Positions 26,401 to 32,379 of a stretch of DNA of 32,379 nucleotides are shown piece by piece. Source of the DNA: Methanobacterium sp. (GTDB taxonomy: Archaea; Methanobacteriota; Methanobacteria; Methanobacteriales; Methanobacteriaceae). A model generated the notes under the pieces. That model was given only the letters and a program-made list of their open reading frames with translations. It made no database searches and was not told the origin of the DNA. Each line of letters opens with the position of its first letter. The first letter of the stretch is position 1. The stretch is from contig JADFDH010000009.1 in NCBI GenBank assembly GCA_018263005.1, forward strand, positions 1 through 32,379, in the 5' to 3' direction. Position numbers and translations under genes: made by a program.

Positions 26401-26959
26401 TAGCATCCGGCAGATGATCGATGATATCATGGAGTTGTCTCTTTGATTTTTTAAGAGCCTTTTCATACATAACCCGAGGGGTTATATCAAAGTCCAGACC
26501 ACGGTAACCGATGAACTGTTTGTCCTCGGATATTATTGGAACTCCACTGACCTCTGAGATGACTTTACTCCCATCTTTATGCAGATTAGGGATCTTCAAA
26601 TCTTTAAAAGACTTCCTCTCCTGGAATAATTTAAAAGCAGCTTCCTTCAGTCTTTTACGGGATTCGGGAACTATCAGTTCATAAAAATATTTCTTACCCA
26701 CTATATCATCTGGAGTGTAGCCGATGATACTTTCCACAGCCGGGCTCGAGAAAGTGTACAGTCCCTGAGCATCAATCTCCCAGATCCATTCCCCCGCACT
26801 TTCTGCCACCTGAGAAAAACGCTTCTCACTCTGATATAATTCGCTTTCTTGTTCTCTGGAAGTTTCCTTTAAAGATTCGAATTCTTCCAAGGATCTCTCT
26901 AAGTCAACTACTCTTTCACGGAGTTTCTTAAGTTCCAAATCCTTATTATTGGTTTCCAT
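23450..26959 (-). CDS. Cytoplasmic sensor histidine kinase with seven PAS domains
   Basis: A 1169-residue soluble signal-transduction kinase. A coiled coil (about 5-45) is followed by seven PAS domains, starting near residues 45, 170, 305, 430, 565, 690 and 820. The kinase end is of the HisKA_2 type: EIHHRVKNNLQ with His972/His973 as candidate phosphorylation site, an N-box Asn near 1081 in SELVSNCLKYAF, and the G-box DDGVG at 1113-1117. No membrane segment is seen. PAS domains 1 and 4 are close copies of each other (both with EWIWE, GLYT and GYRG motifs). Ligands are unknown. No response regulator is nearby, so it is an orphan kinase. No ribosome binding site is evident before ATG 26959. Confidence 0.92.
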   Translation of the reverse strand: METNNKDLELKKLRERVVDLERSLEEFESLKETSREQESELYQSEKRFSQVAESAGEWIWEIDAQGLYTFSSPAVESIIGYTPDDIVGKKYFYELIVPESRKRLKEAAFKLFQERKSFKDLKIPNLHKDGSKVISEVSGVPIISEDKQFIGYRGLDFDITPRVMYEKALKKSKRQLHDIIDHLPDATLAINLDGEVIAWNKAIETMTGVKAADIMGKADYEYAIPFYGNRRPILIDLIFKSEEEIKKMHYLGIHKEGQALMAETTLPAPRGIKSYLWGKASPLYDENGELMGAVESIRDITYRKKAEKKLRESEEKYRTIFEKSGIPIIFVEADSTISLVNREFEHITGYRKEEVEGKLSFTEFVATPAEKKMMLEYHRLRRMDKDTAPVSYEFHFQDKAGNIKNALVNASVIPGTSRSLVALMDITERKKAERELQESKDRFQQVVENAEEWIWEVDEQGLYTYTSPVVEKILGYSTDEIVGIKHFYDFFTPENREYKKNSAFNIFNKRESFSSFINHNMHKNGETVILETSGVPFYDEHNKFKGYRGVDNDITSQKKAENDLILSKNHFQNIFDHAPIGIFHTSLEGKVYEANQALIDILHYDSVDEFISNVNKSSLQETVYVKGEDRKRLVGGIIGDQGWHDYEFPLKRKDGKIITVELTARPVRDSKGDVEYIEGFIKDITERKATLMKLHRSEERFRAVAESAADAILTTDSGGEIILFNQSLLDIFGYTREEMLHQPVSILIPPSLRDNFQRRFSEFRITGKHVLSGKTFKSTGLRKDGTEFPFEMSLATWESQGEKYNTSIIRDITHRWEAEKELKESQNKLKVAMDLAKLVHWEYDFKSDLFHFDDQFYSLYGTTTNSIGGATMSPSEYADKFIPLEEAELVGVEMAKALETDDPDYNGKIEHNIIRADGERRTILVKYGVIKDENGKTIGTYGANQDITERVEAEKSIKESLKEKELLLQEIHHRVKNNLQIISSLLNLQESYVNDPETVEVLKESQNRVLSMAMIHEMLYNSEDLSTINFLEYIQNLVYDLFNSYILKTDKMQLNLQVDDIYLNIETAVPLGLIISELVSNCLKYAFPEDKKGMITIDFHMIKEGEYQLIIEDDGVGLPQDIDMETTESLGLRLVESLVNQLDGTVELQRKQGTKYLIRFRELEYMKRI

Positions 26960-27208
26960 GATTTATTGAATTTTATTATTTAATATCACAAAAATTGGAA
27001 AAACTTATTACTCAATAGATATTTGGAATTTATCGATATTAAATGATTCGTTTTAGTCACCATAATATTAAGAATAAGAAACTAAACATGGAAAATAGTA
27101 TTTATATTTCTTCATTTACAAAAAAATAGCTCTCTATAACTATTATTTATTGAAAAATAGATGTTCATTTTTTTCCCTGATTTTTGAGTGTCTGGGATTA
27201 ACAAAAGG

Positions 27209-27216
27209 TATTTAAA
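27209..27216 (+). promoter_or_regulatory. TATA box of tRNA-Gln
   Basis: TATTTAAA about 28 bp upstream of the first tRNA base, the expected position for an archaeal tRNA promoter. The rest of 26960-27240 is AT-rich and shows no gene. Confidence 0.55.
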
Positions 27217-27240
27217 CTTAAAAAATAAATGTATTTTTTT

Positions 27241-27312
27241 AGTCCCTTGGGGTAGTGGCAATCCTGTGAGGCTCTGGACCTTTCGACGGCGGTTCGACTC
27301 CGCCAGGGACTA
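27241..27312 (+). tRNA. tRNA-Gln (CTG anticodon)
   Basis: A complete cloverleaf. Acceptor stem AGTCCCT / AGGGACT with the A1-U72 pair, D arm GGGT...AATCC, anticodon loop CTCTGGA (27272-27278) with anticodon CTG, T arm GGCGG-TTCGACT-CCGCC, and discriminator A27312. The first pair A-U is an archaeal tRNA-Gln feature used by the GatDE transamidation route. One T-T mismatch occurs at the foot of the anticodon stem (27267 with 27283). CCA is not encoded. A T-tract follows. Confidence 0.92.
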
Positions 27313-27316
27313 CTTT

Positions 27317-27541
27317 TTACTTTTTCTTCTGGATTTTAATAACATCCTCATAGATACCAAGCATAACCTCATCAGCCAGGGATAGTTCACCTGATTTCTT
27401 CACCAGAGCCAGTTCATCATGCATCTCTTCTATTTTTTTGAGCTTACCCTGCTCTAATAGATGGTTTGCCTGGCCTAATAATTCATCATACTTCTTATCT
27501 ATCTTCTTCTCCTGTTTTTCCACCTGTTTATATTCGGCCAT
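27317..27541 (-). CDS. Small charged helical protein
   Basis: A 74-residue protein with no signal or membrane segment, rich in Lys and Glu, predicted to be almost entirely helical (for example EYKQVEKQEKKIDKKYDELL and EEMHDELALVKK). AGGAGG lies 7 nt before ATG 27541, a strong ribosome binding site, so this is a real gene despite its size. It ends 4 bp from the convergent tRNA-Gln. Function unknown. Confidence 0.7.
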   Translation of the reverse strand: MAEYKQVEKQEKKIDKKYDELLGQANHLLEQGKLKKIEEMHDELALVKKSGELSLADEVMLGIYEDVIKIQKKK

Positions 27542-27667
27542 AGTATGCCTCCTAAGAAGTAGTCTTATACTATTATATGGGTGATGATGGTAAAAAAAAG
27601 TTTGTAAAAAAAAACCACTAGGGTAAGATGAAATAGGTAAATAATATGTTTAAAAAAAATAAAAAAT

Positions 27668-27723
27668 TAAATGCCATAATTAACAAGATTATTTATAAAT
27701 GCCTTAATTAAAAAGATTATTTA
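27668..27723. repeat. Two tandem 28-bp repeats
   Basis: Copies at 27668-27695 and 27696-27723 share TAAATGCC-T-TAATTAA-AAGATTATTTA and differ at two positions. They lie in the 27542-27835 spacer, which is otherwise very AT-rich with A and T tracts and no gene. Confidence 0.7.
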
Positions 27724-27835
27724 AGAAAAAAATAGTGTAAAAATTATTCTTATTAAAAAATAGTAAAAAAATTTATCTGAAAAATTAATGAAAAATAGTA
27801 AAAAAAAGTTTTGTTTTTATTTGTAAAATTGGTTC

Positions 27836-28858
27836 CTAGAGCAGCTCGTCCCGGAGGTCTATGGTATCTTCTAGGTCCGGGCCTGTGGAGATTATGGTGA
27901 CCGGTACTCCGGTTTCGCCTTCTATTTCATCTATGAACTTCTTGGTCTCCGCTGATAATTGGGAGTAATCCTGGGCTCTGCAGCAGTCCGGGTATAGTTT
28001 GTCCACACAGGTCAGGGCTATCTGGGTGGCTCCGTTGATCATACAGGATTCCCGGGCCAGGTCCATATCGAAGAGGCCGATCCTTCTCCTTCGCCCGGTG
28101 ACGGTTCCGTACTCTTCTATTCCCATTTTCACAGCTTTTTCCTGGTTCATCTCTGTTTTGAACGGTCCCTCCCCTACACGGGTTATGTAGGATTTGAATA
28201 CCACTATGACATCATCCACCCGGGTAGGTCCCACTCCCACATCCGCGGCGGCGGTGCTGGCGGTGGTGTCTTTACTGGTTACGAAGGGATAGGTCCCGTA
28301 ATATAGTGACAGGCCAAAACCCTGGGATCCTTCGATGAAAACGTATTTATCATCATCTAAAGCCTCATTCACTTCCAGGGGTACGTCAGTGGTATGGCCT
28401 TGCATTTTCTCAATATCCTTAGCCATCTTAGCCACCCTACCAACCCGGTCAGCGTTACCCGGTCCGCAGCCGGTTCCGGTGCTTCCGATCTTCTTGGATA
28501 GATGGTCTGATGCCCTATCCCGATCTTTATGTTCCTGTTCTATGATGGAACAGCGAAAATCAGCGAATGTTCTCTCCGCCACATTGTACTTATTTAAGTA
28601 TTCAAGTTCATGCATGAAAACATCCGGATCCACTAAAACACCCGCTCCAATCAATAGACGAGCGTCTCTATGGACGAAACCAGATGGTATCAGTCTTAAT
28701 CCATACTTTTCACCATGAAACTCTACAGAATGCCCTGCATTGGGCCCTACACCTGCTCTTGCTATTATTTCAGGTTTATCGTTGTAACAGAGGTAGGTGA
28801 TGCACTTGCCTTTTCCTTCATCACCCCATCCTCCTCCAACTAATATATTACATGTCAT
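27836..28858 (-). CDS. purA: Adenylosuccinate synthetase
   Basis: A 340-residue enzyme that joins IMP and aspartate using GTP to give adenylosuccinate, the first step from IMP to AMP. The N-terminal GGGWGDEGKGK motif (8-18) contains the catalytic Asp13 and the GTP P-loop. GPNAGHS (about 38-44), the IMP-binding GSTGTGCGPGNADR region and the TTAST and GRRRR motifs are also present. At 340 residues it is the short archaeal form, about 90 residues less than the bacterial enzyme, a known feature of methanogen PurA. It is a single gene, not in an operon with other purine genes here. A CGGAGA ribosome binding site lies upstream of ATG 28858. Confidence 0.95.
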   Translation of the reverse strand: MTCNILVGGGWGDEGKGKCITYLCYNDKPEIIARAGVGPNAGHSVEFHGEKYGLRLIPSGFVHRDARLLIGAGVLVDPDVFMHELEYLNKYNVAERTFADFRCSIIEQEHKDRDRASDHLSKKIGSTGTGCGPGNADRVGRVAKMAKDIEKMQGHTTDVPLEVNEALDDDKYVFIEGSQGFGLSLYYGTYPFVTSKDTTASTAAADVGVGPTRVDDVIVVFKSYITRVGEGPFKTEMNQEKAVKMGIEEYGTVTGRRRRIGLFDMDLARESCMINGATQIALTCVDKLYPDCCRAQDYSQLSAETKKFIDEIEGETGVPVTIISTGPDLEDTIDLRDELL

Positions 28859-28971
28859 TTTGATATTCTCCGAAATTAAAATTCTAACCTCTCATATATA
28901 TGGTGACCTGGATAAAAACCTTTTGTCATTTACTGTTTATGTGAAAAAAAATATCTCAATTAATTAGAAAA

Positions 28972-30510
28972 TTAGAATTTGTTATCTTTATTTTTTATCT
29001 TTCTGATGGCTTCCCGGGCTCCCTCTTTTACAAAGGCATTTTCATCATTAAGAAGTGCTTCTAATGGTTCTAAAGCTGCGGGATCTCTTATCTCTCCCAG
29101 TATTTCAGCTGCTTTTTCACGTACCAGGACGTCTTCATCTTTCAAAGTCTCTATTAAATCTTTAACTGCTTTTTCTCTAAATTTAATCAGTGATATAGCT
29201 GCCTTCTGCCTCACCCGGGCATCTGTATCTTTAAGTTTACCTACCAGGGAATGTATGGACCGTTCATCTCCCAGTTCACCCAGGATTATAGCAGCCTTCC
29301 TCCTTAAATGGGTGTCCTCATCATCTAAGAGGTTGATCAAGGGCTGAACTGCTAATTCTCCCTGTTCTATCAGGGATTCCTTGGCTGTTCTTCTTACCTT
29401 CCTTTTTGAATCACTTAATGCCTGTATTAAGGGACGAATTGCTTTTTCATCATTTATCTCACCGAGAACTTCGGTGGCCCGGACCCTTATTTCCGGATCT
29501 TCATCATCCAAATATTCGGTCAGGTAATTAATGGCCTCTTCTTTTCCAATTCTCCCTATGACCTCTTCTAATTGTTCTTTCTCACTTTTACCTCTATCTT
29601 CATCGGATTCTATTACTTCTGCTTTTCTGCGGCGTTTATCAATAACTTTAAGAACTCTCTGCCTGACATCCTCATCAGGATCATTTAAAAGCCGGTTGAG
29701 ATAGGTTATACAATCATCAGCAGCGTATTTGCCCACCAGCTCCACTGCTTTCTCCCGAACATGGCAATCCTCATCATAAAGGGCGTTTATAAATGGTTCT
29801 ATGGGGCTTTCTTCTATCTTCCCCAGGTTATTTAAGGAACACCTTCTAACAATCCATTTATCACTATTAAATGCTTTTATAAGTGGTTTGATGGCTGTTG
29901 GATCTCCTATTTCTCCTAAAGCATTCATTACCGCTGTTTTAAATTCTGTATCATCATATTCCAGGGAATTTACGAGTTCATCCACACTATCAGGGTCTGA
30001 TAGCTTCCCCAGTGCCTCAGCCGCCCGGACCTTGATGTTAAGATCATCGTCCAGTAGGGCCAGTAGCAGATATTCCACTGAATCCCTTCCACCGATCTCT
30101 CCCAGGGCATAGACCATCAACTCCCTAAGTTCAGCTTCAGAATCATCGAACATAGCCACTAAGGGATAAACCGCCTTTTTAGAACCTATCTTACCCAGGG
30201 AAATTATGGCCATCTCCTGCACCAGGATATCATGATCATCTAAAATAGATATTAAAGGATCCACTGCCTCCCCAATTTCCATTTCTCCCAGTGCCTCAGC
30301 TGCCTTATATCTGATGTAACTATTTCGATCTTTAAGAGCCCTTATTAGACCATCAGTATCCTCATTTTCCAAGAACAGCTCCAAATCATTATCATTTAAT
30401 CCGAACAATTTTATTAAATAACCCCCAGGTTGTATGAATTGAAATTTCATAATTATATTGGAGAGAGATTTCCTAAAAATATTGTATTTGAAATTCACTA
30501 ATAATATCAA
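28972..30510 (-). CDS. HEAT-repeat (PBS lyase-type) protein
   Basis: A protein of up to 512 residues composed of about a dozen HEAT-like repeats of 31 residues with the pattern AVDPLIxxLxDxDxxVRxxAAxALGxIGD. Such repeats form a curved helical scaffold for protein binding. A charged insert near 295-318 (RRRKAEVIESDEDRGKSEKEQ) divides two blocks. PBS-lyase-type HEAT proteins are abundant in methanogens, and their partners are unknown. The start is uncertain: TTG 30510, GTG 30498 and ATG 30447 (MKFQFIQPGG) are in frame and none has a convincing ribosome binding site. A TATA-like element near 30545-30555 favours one of the first two. Confidence 0.85.
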   Translation of the reverse strand: MILLVNFKYNIFRKSLSNIIMKFQFIQPGGYLIKLFGLNDNDLELFLENEDTDGLIRALKDRNSYIRYKAAEALGEMEIGEAVDPLISILDDHDILVQEMAIISLGKIGSKKAVYPLVAMFDDSEAELRELMVYALGEIGGRDSVEYLLLALLDDDLNIKVRAAEALGKLSDPDSVDELVNSLEYDDTEFKTAVMNALGEIGDPTAIKPLIKAFNSDKWIVRRCSLNNLGKIEESPIEPFINALYDEDCHVREKAVELVGKYAADDCITYLNRLLNDPDEDVRQRVLKVIDKRRRKAEVIESDEDRGKSEKEQLEEVIGRIGKEEAINYLTEYLDDEDPEIRVRATEVLGEINDEKAIRPLIQALSDSKRKVRRTAKESLIEQGELAVQPLINLLDDEDTHLRRKAAIILGELGDERSIHSLVGKLKDTDARVRQKAAISLIKFREKAVKDLIETLKDEDVLVREKAAEILGEIRDPAALEPLEALLNDENAFVKEGAREAIRKIKNKDNKF

Positions 30511-30589
30511 ATTGTGATTATAATATCATCACCATAATACTTTAATATATTTATTAACCGGTTACTAAACTCACATAAAAGGGGTTAAC

Positions 30590-30673
30590 ATTGATAAGAG
30601 TGTACCAATATTCACTTTGACCGGATTTAGAGAAAAAAATGTAGAAGAGATGAAAAAGTTAATGGAAAAATAG
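30590..30673 (+). other. Possible gene remnant, 27 codons
   Basis: A frame without a standard start reads IDKSVPIFTLTGFREKN then VEEMKKLMEK and stops at TAG 30671-30673. It looks like the C-terminal end of an unidentified protein or a very short gene with an ATT start after AGGGG. The rest of 30511-30724 is AT-rich. Confidence 0.25.
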
Positions 30674-30724
30674 AATTGTTGAAAAGGATTTTAATAGAAT
30701 TTAATTAAATTTTTAAATTAAATT

Positions 30725-32101
30725 TCATTTGAAACTGGCTTTGTTTGCGAATATCCTTTCAAATATCTCAGGTGTATATTTTCTCTGAAGCACTACAAGT
30801 ATATGTCTTTCTAGGGCTTTTTCAATAATATCCTCAGTGATGCGGTCTTCGCCCTTCATAACCTTCACTGCCTGTGCTATCTGGGCTATGTCACGGGCAT
30901 GAGCAAAGGTGGGTTTTAAACGTTCCCCTCCCTCAGAGCTGGGGGTGTACACCATCCTGAACCTTTCAATGCCTGCTTCATCATATTCTTCACCAAGTTC
31001 ATCCAGATTCCTCTTGAAGACTTCTACTATTTCTTCTATGGTCGGCTGATCCAGTGAAACATGTATGGGCGCTCTTCTCAGGTGTGCTTCATCTATTATG
31101 CTGATATCCAGGTTAGTGGAGAGTGCTGGTATGAAATATGAATGGAAGACAACAGGCGATCCTTTGATATATATCATGTCCCTCTTGTTTTCTAAGGGTA
31201 CGATCAGCCGGTTTAACAGTGCGTTGGGATCCTCCCTCTGCCTGCCCAGATCATCCAATAGGAGTACGCCGCCGTTGGCTTTAATTATGGGGGATGTGTC
31301 ATATACTCCTCTGTTAGGGTTGAAATTGGTCTCCAGTTTGTCAGTGGAGAGTTCTGAAGCGGTGAATACGAATGGGGCGTATATTTTAACCCACCGGGGA
31401 TCTTCTGGTTGTTCAGGTCTTAGTTTATGGAAATCTGGGTCGAAGAGTTGTATAATGTTTTCATTGAACTCCACGAATTTGGGCATGATCAGGGGAGGTA
31501 ATAACTCGGACATCTTACTGGTGAGGAAGGTCTTACCCGTACCTGGTGGGCCGTATATGAAGAATCCTTTACCCCCTATAGCGGCTTCTACTAATATTTC
31601 CTTGGCTAATTCCACCCCTACAACATCCTTAAACGCGTTTTCAGCCACTTCTTCCGGGATATAAAGGGGATACCGGCCTTTAAGCTGTATTTCCATTATT
31701 TCGAAGTATTCATCATACACCACCGGAGCCATACCTACATAGGGGTTCTCTTGAGCTAATTTAGCGGCTTTATCAACCCCTTTCTTTTTAATGGTGTATT
31801 CTACTGTGGCGAAGAGGAATCCGCCTGCGGTCTGGGAGCATAAGTCTTCTTTTTCCAGTTTACCCAGGACCTCCTCTAATATGTCGAAGTGTAAACCGGT
31901 TATTTCATTCAGTTGACTGCTTTTCATGCTTCCATGGGCAGCCAAGGTTTTTATTATTAAATTCTTTATCATGCTCTCTGTAAGATCTATGGTATCCAGA
32001 GTTTTAGGTTGCACCAGTAACTGGAACAATTTCTGCATTTTTTCATCGTGATAATAGCTCAATTTTAGGGCCTCTTGAAATTTTTCATACTTTATGTGCA
32101 C
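30725..32101 (-). CDS. AAA family ATPase with N-terminal winged helix
   Basis: A 458-residue predicted ATPase. Residues about 20-105 form a helical winged-helix-like part. The AAA domain has Walker A GPPGTGKT at 184-191 and Walker B VLLLDDLG (about 280-287), an arginine-rich HLRRAP segment that suits a sensor or arginine finger, and a helical C-terminal lid. Proteins of this arrangement are conserved in methanogens and some bacteria and have no settled function. The start is GTG 32101. A TATA-like TTAAATTTAT near 32125-32134 on this strand puts transcription start near the GTG, so it is probably leaderless. A perfect CRP-like palindrome lies at 32144-32159. Confidence 0.85.
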   Translation of the reverse strand: MHIKYEKFQEALKLSYYHDEKMQKLFQLLVQPKTLDTIDLTESMIKNLIIKTLAAHGSMKSSQLNEITGLHFDILEEVLGKLEKEDLCSQTAGGFLFATVEYTIKKKGVDKAAKLAQENPYVGMAPVVYDEYFEIMEIQLKGRYPLYIPEEVAENAFKDVVGVELAKEILVEAAIGGKGFFIYGPPGTGKTFLTSKMSELLPPLIMPKFVEFNENIIQLFDPDFHKLRPEQPEDPRWVKIYAPFVFTASELSTDKLETNFNPNRGVYDTSPIIKANGGVLLLDDLGRQREDPNALLNRLIVPLENKRDMIYIKGSPVVFHSYFIPALSTNLDISIIDEAHLRRAPIHVSLDQPTIEEIVEVFKRNLDELGEEYDEAGIERFRMVYTPSSEGGERLKPTFAHARDIAQIAQAVKVMKGEDRITEDIIEKALERHILVVLQRKYTPEIFERIFANKASFK

Positions 32102-32143
32102 TATAATCTCATATCACATTAGAATAAATTTAATAATCTTCTT

Positions 32144-32159
32144 TGTGAATTAATTCACA
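32144..32159. promoter_or_regulatory. CRP-like perfect palindrome upstream of the AAA ATPase
   Basis: TGTGA-N6-TCACA with spacer ATTAAT; the inner 14 bases GTGAATTAATTCAC are perfectly palindromic. The centre is about 22 bp upstream of the TATA-like element of the leftward ATPase gene. The remaining sequence to the window end (32160-32379) shows no open frame I can support. Confidence 0.55.
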
Positions 32160-32379
32160 TTAGGTTTTTTTTGATTTAAACCCCCATCTAGTTCTTATGA
32201 TCAACCCAACAATTTATAATAACTATCCGTTCCATCCAAAAGATTTATGATCAAATCTGATGGTCAACATCATAAGAATCATCTTTAGATTAACATAACA
32301 TTCATGTACTCATAAATTTCAACAGGGACCTATCTAATGAAATCATCTTCAGGTTCAACACAACATATCTCCTGGATCA

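Noticed and set aside
27188..27385. Short protein frame over the tRNA-Gln
   Set aside because: It runs through a complete tRNA cloverleaf and into the opposite-strand small gene, and lacks a ribosome binding site.
27668..27723. CRISPR-like repeats
   Set aside because: There are only two contiguous copies with no spacers, no leader and no cas genes.
30519..30536. A sixth CRP-like site (TGTGATTATAATATCATCAC) upstream of the HEAT gene
   Set aside because: The half-sites are present but the spacing between them is wrong (more than six bases), so it does not fit the pattern of the other five.

Overview
The window looks like a chromosomal segment of a methanogenic archaeon of the Methanobacteriales (Methanobacterium-like). 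Supporting signs are a surface protein with pseudomurein-binding repeats, several DUF11 and NosD-type surface proteins, a CbiF/CobM cobalamin methyltransferase, a short archaeal PurA, a tRNA-Gln with the archaeal A1-U72 pair and no encoded CCA, TATA-box promoters, GGTGA-type ribosome binding sites, and AT-rich spacers. No plasmid, phage or CRISPR features were seen.

Layout. 1-3157: the 3' end of one DUF11 surface protein, then a large secreted adhesin with an internal-thioester (Cys-Gln) domain, an Ig-like domain and DUF11 repeats. 3347-7765: a lasso-peptide locus. It has a 40-codon precursor (+), a lasso cyclase and an HPr-kinase-like ATPase (-), an embedded small secreted protein (+), and a B2 leader peptidase with a PqqD-like B1 protein (-). 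7967-11528: a DUF1616 membrane protein and three small membrane or secreted proteins. 11618-17364: a family 2 glycosyltransferase, a TPR-CPBP membrane protein, a pseudomurein-binding protein, CbiF/CobM and a membrane-anchored helical protein. 17496-22631: a decayed NosD-like gene, a 1210-residue propeller/beta-helix surface protein and a lipoprotein. 22724-23388: a toxin-antitoxin-like GNAT pair. 23450-32101: a seven-PAS sensor kinase, tRNA-Gln, a small helical protein, PurA, a HEAT-repeat protein and an AAA ATPase.

The main finding is the lasso locus. The precursor fits the leader consensus YxxPxLxxxGxxxxxTx. Cleavage after the residue following Thr20 gives a 19-residue core, AAGPACPKDHPLNAGSRVC. 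Its Asp9, Cys6 and Cys19, plus Pro7 and Pro11, fall where they do in the bacterial class III lasso peptide BI-32169 as I recall it. The last third of the precursor lies antisense to the 3' end of the cyclase gene. No exporter is encoded nearby.

A second finding links genes across the window. A palindrome TGTGA-N6-TCAC(A/T), identical to the bacterial CRP half-site pattern, occurs upstream of the thioester adhesin, the lasso precursor, the divergent kinase-cyclase/secreted-protein promoters, the propeller/NosD surface protein and the AAA ATPase. In each case it lies about 22-35 bp upstream of the centre of a TATA-like element. This suggests one regulator controls lasso production and surface-protein expression together. 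No candidate regulator is encoded in the window.
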